Shown here piece after piece: positions 45,801 to 59,335 of a DNA stretch of 64,000 bases. The number at the start of each line of letters is the position of its first letter. Within the stretch, counting starts at the first letter, position 1. Below the pieces are notes generated by a model, which saw nothing but the letters and a program-made list of their open reading frames with translations, made no database searches and had not been told where the DNA came from. Origin of the DNA: Ephemerocybe angulata (taxonomy: Eukaryota; Basidiomycota; Agaricomycetes; Agaricales; Psathyrellaceae); contig JAACJK010000219.1 of the NCBI GenBank assembly GCA_013368325.1, forward strand, positions 1,240,001 through 1,304,000. Reading direction: 5' to 3'. A program made the translations under genes and the position numbers.

Positions 45801-46390
45801 ATTGGGGACTGTGAGCAGAATTGGCCTATAGATCAAGGGTTAGAGTAACCATCATCGGCCCAGATGACCCTCGTACCAAATTCAGCTGCTCTTCCATTCT
45901 GCGCAGCTTCTCCTCCAGGCTTCGAATATACCTGAGTTCGTACGCAGTTCAGTTGCCTGAGAGAGAGCGGTGGCGTATGGGGACATACTCTTGTTGGGTA
46001 TCCTTTTTCTGTCAAGCAGTGCAGTGAGTATTGCGACTAGTACCCTGAGCGATGTAAAATACCTTCTGTCGGGGAATATTGTGGGTGCATTGGACCTTGG
46101 AATTGAGGCAGTTGGAACAGAAGTTATTGGGTGCTATCGCACTGTCGCCTACATGGAGCTGTTAATCATGACGCGGTAATCCTTGCAGAGTCGGCACAAA
46201 CATTTAACTGTGGCAGCGGTTATTAAAAGCTGTAAAGACAGTGCAGTGGGGACATACTCTTCTTCTTGCGACAGGTATCGCATGCGCCGTGCAGACGTCG
46301 GCGCTTGGTCTTTCGGCCACTGGAGGGGCCGCTGGCGTGCTCACTCGACTCAGAGTCGGAGGCGTCAAAGTCGCCGTGGGGGTCTACCAT
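42882..46390 (-). CDS. Zn2Cys6 fungal-specific transcription factor
   Basis: Sixteen exons: 46390-46258, 46207-46202, 46148-46063, 46008-45989, 45931-45877, 45825-45545, 45489-45381, 45324-44956, 44903-44746, 44694-44626, 44569-44292, 44241-44012, 43960-43824, 43755-43732, 43680-43009, 42948-42882; 897 aa. The binuclear cluster is Cys37-x2-Cys40-x6-Cys47-x9-Cys57-x2-Cys60-x6-Cys67. Its third Cys forms only if a 6-nt micro-exon (TTAAAT, 46202-46207) is included; both flanking introns are 50-53 nt. A coiled-coil dimerisation helix follows (YIRSLEEKLRRMEEQL). The middle homology domain (PF04082-type) spans DLLASLISLFFERVHPIYPAVHRPTF to SSFLGRP-like GSFLGRPPSLHDE. The C terminus is Gln/Pro-rich with PVQQ repeats and a final SLEEWEAYL. 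Divergent from prpD. Confidence 0.9.
46202..46207 (-). other. 6-nt micro-exon of the Zn2Cys6 gene
   Basis: TTAAAT, flanked by introns 46257-46208 (GTATGT...CAG, 50 nt) and 46201-46149 (GTTTGT...TAG, 53 nt). It completes Ile45-Lys46 and the first base of Cys47. Skipping it removes IK and turns the next codon into Ser, so the third zinc-ligand Cys is missing. Confidence 0.85.
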
Positions 46391-46705
46391 GGTGGTCGGG
46401 TTTCAAGATGTATTGTGGCCAATTTTCCGTTCAAAAGGGATGGCACTCCGATCTCGTTATGCACCATTTCGGCAATTCAGGGGCCTTTAGCACCAAACGT
46501 CACCGGCCGGCAAATGCCTGCGATGCTTTACCACGGTTGAGACACACGGTCACGTTTAGCGATTCCCCGCAGCACGTGCTACCCGGAACTAGATTTCACG
46601 TGCGCGGGGAAGTGGGGGAAAAATGAAGCGGGAAGCGAGCTACCCCATAGTACGAGCGTATTTAACTGGGGTCCACATATACGCAGACACGCAAAGTCGC
46701 TGAGG
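46391..46705. promoter_or_regulatory. Divergent promoter Zn2Cys6 regulator / prpD
   Basis: 315 bp between divergent starts. CCGGCCGG (46503-46510) contains inverted CGG triplets, a possible Zn2Cys6 target. Two CACGTG E-boxes lie at 46573-46578 and 46597-46602, 24 bp apart. TATTTAA at 46659-46665 sits 41-47 bp before the prpD ATG and could be its TATA element. Confidence 0.5.
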
Positions 46706-48694
46706 ATGTTGTCCAGAGTCGTTCGCAGCTCTCCTTCTGTCGCTGCTCGTCGTGTGCAGCCGGCGTCAACCGCTTTTTCTACCCTCCGCACCCCCTCCGC
46801 CCGGCCAGCTGGTCGTCTTCCCGTTTCGGCCAACCGGTTATCGATCTCTGGAGCTTCTGCACCCCACACTATCTTTGCCAGAGCCATGTCTGCACACCAC
46901 GGAGAGTCCACCGTTCGTCCTGAGGCCGACAAGGTCCTCCAGGACATTGCCGACTATGTCCACGACTACAAGATCGACTCTCCCCTTGCCTTCGAGACTG
47001 CAAGGCTCTGCCTCATCGACACCATTGGATGTGGTCTCGAGGCCCTCCGTTTCCCCGAATGCACCAAGCTCCTCGGTCCCGTCGTAGAGGGAACCACCGT
47101 TCCCAACGGTAAGCATGCTCAAATCGCGTTCGAAGGACACAGTCTGACCATTTTGCAGGCACCCGCGTACCCGGCACCAACTACGTGCTTGACCCTATCC
47201 GGGGCGCGTTCAACATTGGAACCATCATCCGCTGGCTCGATTTCAACGATTGCTGGCTGGCAGCTGAGTGTCAGTAGCAATCCCATCCCCAACCCAGGTT
47301 CCGATCCGATACTGATCCACACCACAGGGGGCCATCCTTCCGACAACCTGGGCGCCATCCTTGCCGTTGCCGACCACCTTGCCCGTCAAGGACAGCCCCT
47401 GAAGGTCCATGACATCCTCGAGGCCATGATCAAGGCCCACGAGATCCAGGGTGGTCTTGCTCTCCTCAACTCCTACAACCGCGTTGGGCTCGACCACGTC
47501 GTCCTCGTCAAGGTCGCTTCCACCGCGGTCGTCTCCAAGCTCCTCGGCCTCAACAGGGAGCAGACTGTCGACGCGGTCTCCCAGGCATGGGTCGACGGCC
47601 AGTCGCTCCGTACCTACCGCCACGCGCCCAACACCGGCCCTCGCAAGTCCTGGGCTGCCGGTGACGCTTGCTCGCGTGCCGTCAACCTCGCCCTCCTCGT
47701 CAAGAAGGGCGAGAAGGGTCTCCCGTCCGTCTTGACCGCCAAGACCTGGGGCTTCTACGATGTCCTTTTCAAGGTAAAGCCATACCAATACCCTCGTACC
47801 GCGGCTTCAGGAACTAACAGTTTCATTACTCCAGGGCAAGCCCTTCGAGTTCCAGCGCCCCTACGGCTCGTACATCATGGAGAACGTCCTCTTCAAGATC
47901 TCCTTCCCCGCCGAGTTCCACGCGCAGACCGCCGTCGAAGCCGCGCACATCGTCCACAACAAGCTCAAGGAGCTTGGGAAGACCGCGGAGGACATCAAGA
48001 GCGTCCGCATTCGCACCCAGGAGGCTGCCATGCGCATCATCGATAAGCAGGGTCCTCTCGATAACTTCGCCGACCGAGAGTACGTCGTCACATATGCAGG
48101 CGGTCGCGCCGCATCTCTAAAAGCCCCTATCAGCGTACTGACTTCCTCTATCATCACAGCCATGCGATCAACTACATGGTCGCTTACCCCCTGATCTTCG
48201 GCGAACTCACCTCTGAGAGCTAGTACGCACCATTCTGTTCACCTCCATTTCGTCTATATCCTAACCTGCTTGCTTTAGCACCGATGCCGCAGCCGCCGAC
48301 CCCCGCATCGACGCGCTCCGCGCCAAGATCTACTGTGTGGAGGAGAACAAGTTCAGTGTTGAATACCACGACCCCGAGAGGCGCTCCATCGGAAACGCTC
48401 TCCTCGTGGAGCTCAACGATGGCACTGTCCTTGATGAAGTCGAGATTGAATACCCCGTCGGCCACAAGCGCCGCCGCGCCGAAGGCACTCCTCTCCTCAT
48501 GGCCAAGTTCCAAAACCACATTGCGCCCCACTTCGATGCTGCGCACCAGAAGAAGTGAGTCCCCTCCGCTTGAGATATCTTTTATGATTGTAATTAACCC
48601 TCTGTGATTTAGGATTCTCGAGATCGTCACCAACGCTGAGGAGTTCTCCAAGCTGCCTGTCGACAAGTTCTCCGACCTCTTCGTCAAGGCCTAG
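46706..48694 (+). CDS. prpD: 2-methylcitrate dehydratase (PrpD family), mitochondrial
   Basis: Seven exons (46706-47108, 47159-47269, 47328-47773, 47835-48079, 48160-48222, 48279-48554, 48613-48694) give 541 aa. The first ~60 residues ([18 protein letters not shown], Arg/Ser-rich, no acids) look like a mitochondrial presequence. Then come [46 protein letters not shown] (the conserved His-containing active-site loop) and [16 protein letters not shown]. PrpD dehydrates 2-methylcitrate to methyl-aconitate in the methylcitrate cycle, which clears propionyl-CoA from odd-chain fatty acids and branched amino acids. Intron 2 splits the Trp codon of AAEWGHPSD, confirming the splice. Codon use is strongly C-ending, suggesting high expression. 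Confidence 0.95.
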
Positions 48695-48728
48695 ATACCA
48701 AACACATTCTGGAGTCTTCATCTAATCT

Positions 48729-48734
48729 AATAAA
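48729..48734 (+). promoter_or_regulatory. AATAAA poly(A) signal of prpD
   Basis: AATAAA, 35 nt after the prpD stop, in an AT-rich 3' UTR. Confidence 0.5.
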
Positions 48735-48871
48735 GCGATAGAATACCCATTCCACTAGACCGCATTGCATCGACAACAAATTACACACAACGCTAAGAAA
48801 ACGAGAAAGCTATGAACACACACAATGAAAGCGAAAGGCAGCGCACGGTAAACGATTCGGATGATGATGGG

Positions 48872-50854
48872 TTACACTTCCCTCTTCTCCTTCCACCTCC
48901 TATGTGGGGCGGTATATGTATCAACGGGCGTTCTTTCACCCGCAACCCCGCTTTTGCTCTCCAACGAATTAGATTGGCGCTGGCTCCCTTGCGCGCCCGC
49001 CGTACGATTGTTCGATCCCATGCGGTAGGTCTTCCTGGAGGTCTTCTCCCCCCTGTCGCAATAATCATCAGACGCCGTACCCAATGAATTCCCAACCTGC
49101 GCGGATCTGAGAAGTGTAGTGGGGACCAGGCGTCGACCAGTGAAGCCAGGAGTAGGCGCCCGTCCTTGCAAAGATGGCCCATTAAAGGAAATATCCTCCT
49201 CCAGTACCGGGAGTCGGCGGTGAAGAGCACGAGATGTGGAAGCGGTGAGGGCGGCTTTCGAGTCCTGACGAGATAGAACAGCGCCGTAGTCGGGTCGAGC
49301 AGGAGTGTCCATCCTGCTAGCCTTGTGCGCCGCCGATTCATGACGAGGAGCCGAAGCCAACCCGGCCTTTAGCCTGAGTTCCTGAGGAAAGTAGTCGTAG
49401 AGGTCAAGGCAATCTGCTGCAGGAAGAGAGCCATCCGATCCCAGAGAATAATCTTGCAGATTCTGCGTTGGAGCAATACTATTAGGACGGGCTTGCCACT
49501 GCTTCGCGTGCTCGTAGCAGTCCAAAACCGGTGTCGGCAGCGAAGATTGTCGGGAAGTGAAAAGTGCTGGAGTTCTAGGGGCTACCTCGGGAATTGGGGA
49601 GAACCCGCCAGAAAGGGTGGCGATATTAGAAAGACGAGGCGTCCAATGGGCCAAGGTTGACGAAGGGGGTGTCGGTAGCTGAGTGACAGATTGACGGGCA
49701 GGCTTGGGTTGTTCCAGAGAAAACGTACGCCGAGAAGAACCGTGTTTCATTGAGCCCAAATCACTCGATTGGTTCTGAAGAGCCCGCTGCTCATATGTAA
49801 ATCCTCGCGCCTCGAGACTAGGCGTCGGGTCACAACCGAGATAAAGCCCTAGGGCTGACGACAGTCCGTATTGTGGTTGCCCTGGCCCCAAGTAGCGTTT
49901 AGAATCCACTCCGACGGCTAGATCGTTCATTTGCTCTGCGAGCCTGTTGGCGGCCAATGCCAGATTGCCAGAGCCTTGCCTAGAGGTGGACCCAGTCCCA
50001 TGCACACTGTCTTGAGCCGTAGTCAAGTGATCCGCGGTCGCGGACTGAACTTGAGCGCGTCCTTGGGAAGTTGGATTCTCAAGGCCCCATATCATGTTGG
50101 AGACACGATCATCGGATTCAATTATCGTCCCTTCAGCACCTCTAAGAGTTGGGAGCGACATGAGCAACGCAGAATATAGCAGACGGATAGTAGACCACTT
50201 ACGATGGGCATCTGGCATATGGAAGAGAGAGGGGCCCATGCAGAGCTGGGATTGGTTTGGGAGGAGAGGAAGCCCACGTAATCCAATCTATGCAAGGACG
50301 TCACGGTCAAGTAGCGTTCACCGCAGTTTACCTAGAGACAGACCTTGAGATCCAAACTCTCTGTAATACGCTCTTTCATCCGGGTGACAGACCACAATGC
50401 CAGGGTGATTGTTGCGTAGAGCCTGTGGCGGGGAAGGCGTGCTCGGAGAGTGCCACACTCGCCCTCGAGGGGGCACCGCGTCGTAGTCGTAGGCATCCAA
50501 GTCATCAGGAGAGGTCGGCGGATAGGTTTCAGGCATAGAGGCCACCCTAGGTCGAAGGCAGGATACGGGCGTAGACTCTCCCTCGAGCTCCGGTAAAGAG
50601 ACAACTCGGTTTGTGACCCTACTAAAGCGAGGTGGCTGATTCCCCAGCAAAGAGCGGTCGGATACAGGTGGTAGAAGCTCCCGGTGTACAATCGCCATGG
50701 TAGCGACTGGCGGGTCGCCTTTGCAGGAACAGACGCAAGTGCAGCCAGGACTTCGTCGCTGAACGGTTGGCAATGAATCAGGTAAAGGCGAGGGCTCGGT
50801 CTGGATTCCGCAATCCAGGTATCCAGTAAGAGAGTCGGAGCTATCAACAGTCAT
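48872..50854 (-). CDS. Basidiomycete hypothetical protein with RCPSGAEGTIIE motif
   Basis: Exons 50854-50332, 50287-50203 and 50141-48872 give 625 aa. I do not recognise a named domain. The N-terminal part has a small Cys cluster (CTCVCSCKGD) in a Pro/Ser-rich context, then PETYPPTSPDDLDAYDYDAV. Three exons join to give a compact, clearly conserved-looking centre: GIVVCHPDERAYYREFG, then DWITWASSPPKPIPALHG, then LPYARCPSGAEGTIIESDD and MIWGLENPTSQG. That both introns restore this block in phase supports the model. The long last exon is low-complexity, Ser/Pro-rich, with several short Arg/Ser blocks typical of phosphorylated regulatory proteins. Start is the first ATG in frame. No membrane segment or signal peptide. 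Confidence 0.75.
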
Positions 50855-50999
50855 GTCCAAAAGCGTTTCAACGAGAAAAGGGACTGGCGGGGTGGTGGTT
50901 AGAGGCACAAGAGATCGGAGCGCAATGCATGGGTATATATTTCGTGTTCGGAGTTTGAACACTAGGCGGGTGTAAACGACAGAAGACGCGAATGAACGA

Positions 51000-52275
51000 C
51001 TACTTCGTCTTTTTGGTGAAGAAACTCGACAGCTTTGCCATACCAGTTGTGTTAGCCTTTTTCAGCTGCTCAACTCCATGAGACGCCTTGGCCGGCGCCT
51101 TTCTCTTTTTGGCATCATCTCCCTTCGCGGCAGCACCTTTTCCTTTTGTGGTATTCGTGGCCACTTTCAAGGGTATCTCTGCCTCCGCATTGGCCTTGAG
51201 GTGCTTGTCGAGAGCAGAAAGGCTGAGAAGAATATGAGATGGTTTCTAACTAGAAAAGTAGCTCACGTACTCGTAACTTGAAAGAAGTGCCGCCTTTGTT
51301 GCTGGAGAGAGGTACTGTCCAACGAGTTCGCAAGCCGCCTTGATACGGCCCTCTGAGAATTATTGTCAGTTAGCGTGAGCCTAGAAGTATAAGTTTGCCA
51401 CATACGCTCAAGAAGGGTTTCCTTTCCATCCTCCATGAGACCATCGCGCGCCAGATTTCGTATAATGGTTTTGGATTGGTCAAGGTCCTTCGAACGAGCC
51501 ATTCGGTCTGCCTTTCGTTTCAGGTATTGGATTGCTCTTTCCTTAGAGTATCGATATACAGCCATGTCAGGGCTAAGTTCTGCAGCCCCATGAGTATAAG
51601 AAGTGCAAGTACTGGCAATTGAAAGTGACCTTTGGTTTCACAGATCCGGCGAAGGCCATCTTGTATGCACTTCAAATCGGCCAGCCTCGCTATGCTCTTG
51701 ATTTGGGCACAGTCTGTGTCCAACGTTTCGCTTTCTGGACCTTTGATATTCTGGCATATCTGCTCAAACGTATCGTCGGTAGTTCGGAATACCGTTGACT
51801 GGGGAGGGGAATGAATTCGAGTTAGGCCGGTTGGGTATGCAACACACACTTTAGCGGCTTCCAGAAGAGGAATGAGTAAGAACGCTAGGTCTATTGGTGT
51901 CATCACGAGTAGCTTCCCATCTGCTTCATGTTAGATTTGGCTAACATGTCCAGCACCACGGCGCACCTTCGACGACCTCTTGCTCAAGAAACCACGACCG
52001 AGCGTTGGTCGGAGACACGGCCTGCACTTCGAGTATCCCGGTGTCCGTAGGTAGGAAAAGGGCAAAGTGCCCTGTATAGAGGTTAACACAGGGAAGGTGT
52101 AAAGGTGACACGATGCCTGACCTGTCCTGGGATGTGGCAACGAGAGGTACTGGTACCCATTCGACTGCAGCTGCAGAGTGAGAGTCTGGATGACTCCTAG
52201 CTGAGGGTCAGTGCCATGGTCGGCCTCCAGAGCGCTCAACGTACCCTCCGGGAGAATAGCAAAGTGGGTGGCCAT
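51000..52275 (-). CDS. RNH202: Ribonuclease H2 subunit B
   Basis: Seven exons (52275-52122, 52071-51967, 51920-51850, 51798-51630, 51579-51406, 51352-51271, 51222-51000) give 325 aa. HFALFLPTDTGILEVQAV, NARSWFLEQEVVEDGKLLV and MTPIDLAFLLIPLLEAAK are the RNase H2-B triple-barrel/wHTH signature. RNase H2 removes ribonucleotides from DNA and RNA:DNA hybrids; subunit B is structural and links the enzyme to PCNA. A Lys/Ala-rich linker leads to the C-terminal MAKLSSFFTKKTK, which resembles a PIP-box (aromatic pair before basic residues). Animal RNASEH2B also carries a PIP-box. Divergent from the membrane-protein gene over 197 bp. Confidence 0.85.
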
Positions 52276-52472
52276 GATGATGAGAGAACACGAGTATTCA
52301 ATCGAATCAACGCGTTGAACGCGTTATTTGCACTTGCTGTATTCTAGGGCTAATGGTGCCCGCCGGATCACGGACGGCCGGGACCTTTAGTGTCAATGAG
52401 TTGCCGTGCTTGGATGGACAACCGGGCTCACACCTCCTTCTTCTCTTCTCTCATGAGTCCCATCGCTGAGCC
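52276..52472. promoter_or_regulatory. Divergent promoter RNH202 / type II membrane protein
   Basis: 197 bp between divergent start codons. CT-rich just before the plus-strand start; no defined motif. Confidence 0.35.
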
Positions 52473-54336
52473 ATGATCATACTCCCTGGCGACAATGGAC
52501 TAGATAAAGCGCATCCACAGTACCCTGGCCTGACCGTCCGCCTGCCAGAGGCCAGTCTTCGTTCGACACAAAGTCTGCCTGACTACGACACTTCTCAGAA
52601 GGAACATCTTGTTGTGAAGGAGCAGAGGAGGGGGAGAAGTCGGTTCGACTCCACATTCTGGCGGGGTGCTCTCCTGGCATTTGTCGTATATGTTGTCCTG
52701 TCCCTCGCTATTGGCGTGCCCCTGGCGGTCATCGTGAGTCCCTCTGCGCGATCGCCCGACCCGCTTCAACTTATACCCCTGGAATGCTAGAAATTAAAAG
52801 AACAGAAAGCCAAAAAGTTCAAGTCCGCCCCACCGTTCTCCTTCTGGTCGGCAGACGATTCCCATACCCCCCTTCCTCTCCAATCCTTGCGCGACTCTGT
52901 CTTTGGCCATAATATTCGGTGCAACGTCTGGGATATCGCGGAAGACGCTTCTTCTCATCCATTTCTTCTTGCCACGTGCGTCCTCTTCTTCTACTACAAT
53001 GTACAGCCTTCCTTTCTCACACCCTTGTCTGCAGGTCACGATACAGACTCCCAGCTCAGGGTATTGTAACTGTCCGATCCAATATCTCCTATGACGCCGA
53101 CGTGTTCAGCGGAATCAACGGCAGTCTTTCTGTGACTTTGAACGAGGATAAGAAGGAAAAGGATATCGTCTTCATAGTCAACCTCCTCTCCTCTCGGTCC
53201 AAACTTCGGAACGAAACCAACGTATGTTTTACCGATACGGGGCCTAACCGGGGGCTCACTATCTATGTATGTCTTCTATCTTCTTCTCCCCCTGCCATGA
53301 AATTCTAATACCCAGACTCCCAAGACACCGAAAGAACTGGAACCGGACGATTCCCTTTCGTTGGCGGTTCAAGTGCAGCTTCCGACAACAGCTACGATCG
53401 AAACCTTCCTCACATACTTACCATTATTTACACAACATTGGGATATCGGTCGTGGACTATCCTTCGGCCAGCTCATAATTGAGGGGACTAATAATCCTAT
53501 CTCGTGTGGAGTAAGTTCCTTTGCCGCCCAACAGAGTTGCCGGCGCTTATTTTTCAATTTAGAACTTGACTGCTTCCCAAATATCAGTCAAGAACGTCCT
53601 CGCACCAATCAATGGAGCTTTCAACGTAACGAACAGTTTGTCCTTAGACACAGTTCGAGGGTATGCATCCCTACCCGATATGCCTAGTGTCCAGCTAATG
53701 GGATGGAATAGGCCGATCCTTGCCGACGTCATTCTCACTCAAACTCCGTCCGCCATTCAACCCTCTTTTCTATCACTGGACACAGGTTATAGGTACGCGA
53801 TTCCGCTCTTCGCATGCATTTGCTTGTCTGACTCGTCGATTAGTCCAATCGAAGCAAAAGTCACTCTTTCCAGCCCAACATCAGGCTTTACACCCTGTTT
53901 TGTCACTCAAGTGAAGACGTTTAATGGCGCGATACAACTCGACATATCGCACGACGAACACACGCCATCTTCATCGTTATCTGTTCAGGTTCAGAATGCC
54001 TTGGCTGAGTCTAATGTACGACTAGATTCGAAGTTCCAAGGGATGTTTAACGTCCAAACCAAGCTTGACCAAGTCACGGTACGACACTCAGCATCGGTCA
54101 TCAATGGATCTAGCGCCGCTGGGCCAGGTCGACAGCCTGGGGGAGACCCCTCAAAGCGGACAATCATATACGATCAGCTGTCTCCAGGCAAAGCACAAGG
54201 CTGGATCGGTCGTGGGCCACGGGCACCACCCCCTGGACCCTCGCCTCCTGATGAGCCTCCAGTCGGACCACGGACTAAAGAAAGCCAGGTAGAAATCATA
54301 TCCACTCTTAGCCCCATTGTGCTGGATCTAGGATAG
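52473..54336 (+). CDS. Predicted type II membrane protein, unknown function
   Basis: Seven exons (52473-52733, 52791-52975, 53035-53266, 53316-53510, 53563-53660, 53712-53792, 53844-54336) give 514 aa. No named domain is recognised. Residues 1-65 are hydrophilic with a basic end (EQRRGRSRFDSTFWRG). One strong transmembrane helix follows (ALLAFVVYVVLSLAIGVPLAVI). By the positive-inside rule the large C-terminal part is lumenal or outside. It has several N-glycosylation sites (NISY, NGSL, NETN, NLTA, NVTN, NGSS) and beta-rich repeats, consistent with a secreted-side domain. Phases restore SLDTVRGPILADVIL and SLDTGYSPIEAKVTL across introns. The C terminus is Pro-rich (RAPPPGPSPPDEPP). Likely a fungal surface or ER protein. 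Confidence 0.75.
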
Positions 54337-57031
<2,695 letters not shown>

Positions 57032-57160
57032 GGTCGGTTGACAAAAGAGTTAGAGAAGACGCATGGCGACGATATACCCCGCATGAATCAAAATGTACCC
57101 ATAGATTAGGCATAAGTTATGTACATTACTTGTAACCAAAAGTCCGAACAAAAAATACTG

Positions 57161-59335
57161 TTACAACTCATTCTTGTATGATGAGGGACCGTTTGCTTTG
57201 CTTGAGGGCTTGAAGATAACACTGACGGCATTCACTGTCCGCCAGAACAGGTCTGCGAAGATGCTGATGCAATCCACCGTACTGCTCTTGCATACTTTGA
57301 AGAGCGACCTCACCCAGAGCTGTAGTTCATCGAACACATTGCGAGGCGGGAGGTCTGCATGGACAGCGGGAGATGGGCGCGCCTAAATTTAAAATTACAT
57401 TGAATCACAATTCGTTCACAACCTTCCGAACATTGCTACCCGGGCGGTGACTGACCTTTGGTGCGGCGCTCTTCTCCACATCTTCCACAATTTTACTGGA
57501 TTCCGAAGAATCCAATTCTTTCCACATTTTCCTGAAGTCGTCAACAGCCTTCAGACTTTCGCTGAAGCGGTACAATGTGTTCATCATTGCGACTATCTCC
57601 GAGCGTTGAAGGAGATGGGATTGGGGGCTGGATATTAACAAGTCAGTTCGTAGCATGCGAAGAACTTTTGAATGCCATACGAACCTCAAAGCCTTATCAT
57701 CAAGTTCAAACAGGACTTTCAAAGCAGTGGCGACACCGGTGGTTTGAATCTTTCCCCAGAGGCGACATTTGTCACAGCCTACACAGTCCATGATACGGGT
57801 AACGTTACGGAAGTGGGTCTTGAACTCCTCGCGAAGAACCTGGGTTGAGATGTAAGCCTAGCCTCCTCTCCGAAAAGTCAGGGGACATACGTTAGCGTTC
57901 TCGCCTCGGAATAGGACGCTCTCGTCAAATCTACCAACATCCTTCGCAATATCAGTAATCTTGCTGAGGTAGTCGAGGGTATGTTCGTCATCAAGCTTGT
58001 TTCCTGATGAACAATAGTCGTATTGTTCGAGTACGGGTGCGAGGCGAGCGACTGCTCGAAGCATAAGGATAGTGTCGAAGTAGATGTATTTCAGGCGTTC
58101 AGGATGTGAAGCAACGCGGTCAATGAAGCATTGGAGATTAGGTCCCTGAATGCAATTCGTAAGCGTTTATCACTTTAGACCTTGGTTTTAAACCATTACC
58201 CATTCTCCAGTGGTTTGGTTCAGCCATTCGTGGCAGATATGAATAGATATTGATGTGTGTAACCCTGGCTGGAACTTAGCACCACTCACTTCCAACTAAT
58301 GCAACGGTGCTGTGCTCCATACCTGAAATGATTTTATAGTAAAGTCGCTTCTCCAAACATTGGGAATCTGAGTCGACGCCGTCTTCGTGAAGGGGTTCGA
58401 TCATAGTGTCGGGGAGCGATACGAGTGAAGGAGACTTGGCACTCATGAGATTTAACTCGGTGAGTCCGAAACAGTTTTCCTCGTAAATTGCTCGCCACAC
58501 ACGCCTAGCGTCCTGTCCCTGGTAGCCGGTGTATCTCTCAGGGATGAGTTGAAGGTCATAGTAGTCGCCCTCTATATCACGAATTCTGGTTAGCTGTATA
58601 CAGATGCCATGAGAAGGTATTTTCGTACCTGTGTTGTCATCTAGGAAGCAGAAGTCCGAGTCTCTGTAATAGCAGCCCGGGAGTTGATGCCGCTGGTCAA
58701 CCGTCAGAATATGAATGGCTGAGCAGAACCAATGTCCTCACCGAATCACGCGAAGCCGGATCGACCTCGCTCAGTGCCTTTGCCCGCCATTTCTCCGGAA
58801 TTTGGCTCTGCATGGAATGTTATAGAAAGTTGAGGAAGACCGGAAAGCCACAAACCTCATCCACTGATGTGATTGCACATCCCTCATTCGCACAGGACCC
58901 CCAATCGTCCCAGAACGGACACTCGCGATAAAGATCCACCTGGGTACGCTGGTAAGCATGATTTACCGTACACACTAGTAGACTGGACTCGCTTGGAAAT
59001 ATCTGAAGAAGGGGGTCTTGACCAAGTCCGATAAGTTATTGTACAATTCGTCGTTCCGGCTTTCAATGGTTTCATAGTCGCACATGGTCATTTCGATGGG
59101 TCCGGTCAACTGGAGCAAGTCAGCCACTCTGAGCATGATGATATTATGCAACTCAGCACACCTTTGAGTTCTCACATGAAGCCTGGCGTGCAGGTTCGTG
59201 TTCCAACACATTCTGGACCTGACCCTTGCGCACCAACTTGTCGGACAAGAATGAGTCCGCTCCATTGACTGTCCAGCCGAACACTTGGAGGATGTATAGA
59301 TATCGCAGCGCCCTGCATGTCGGTATGAGCTTCAT
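57161..59335 (-). CDS. ERO1: ER oxidoreductin Ero1
   Basis: Eleven exons (59335-59162, 59109-58993, 58939-58856, 58807-58742, 58692-58629, 58571-58323, 58264-58200, 58145-57891, 57839-57685, 57627-57456, 57382-57161) give 540 aa. A hydrophobic N terminus (YLYILQVFGWTV) fits an ER signal peptide. ECPFWDDWGSCANEGCAI carries the shuttle cysteine pair (Cys113-x4-Cys118). ISGLHTSISIHICHEW and CVGCDKCRLWGKIQTTG (active-site CxxCxxC at about 377-383) are the FAD-domain hallmarks. Ero1 re-oxidises PDI using FAD and O2. The intron 58992-58940 begins GC (GCGAGT) and is the only one that joins FFRYFQ to VDLYRECPFW in frame. Convergent with MET3, with only 129 bp between stops. Confidence 0.94.

Noticed and set aside
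46149..46258. Zn2Cys6 gene as a pseudogene lacking its third cysteine
   Set aside because: A 6-nt micro-exon restores the exact motif with two canonical-length introns, so the gene is intact.
49000..49020. tRNA T-loop-like GTTCGATCCC
   Set aside because: No matching D-arm, anticodon arm or acceptor stem around it; it lies in a coding exon on the other strand.
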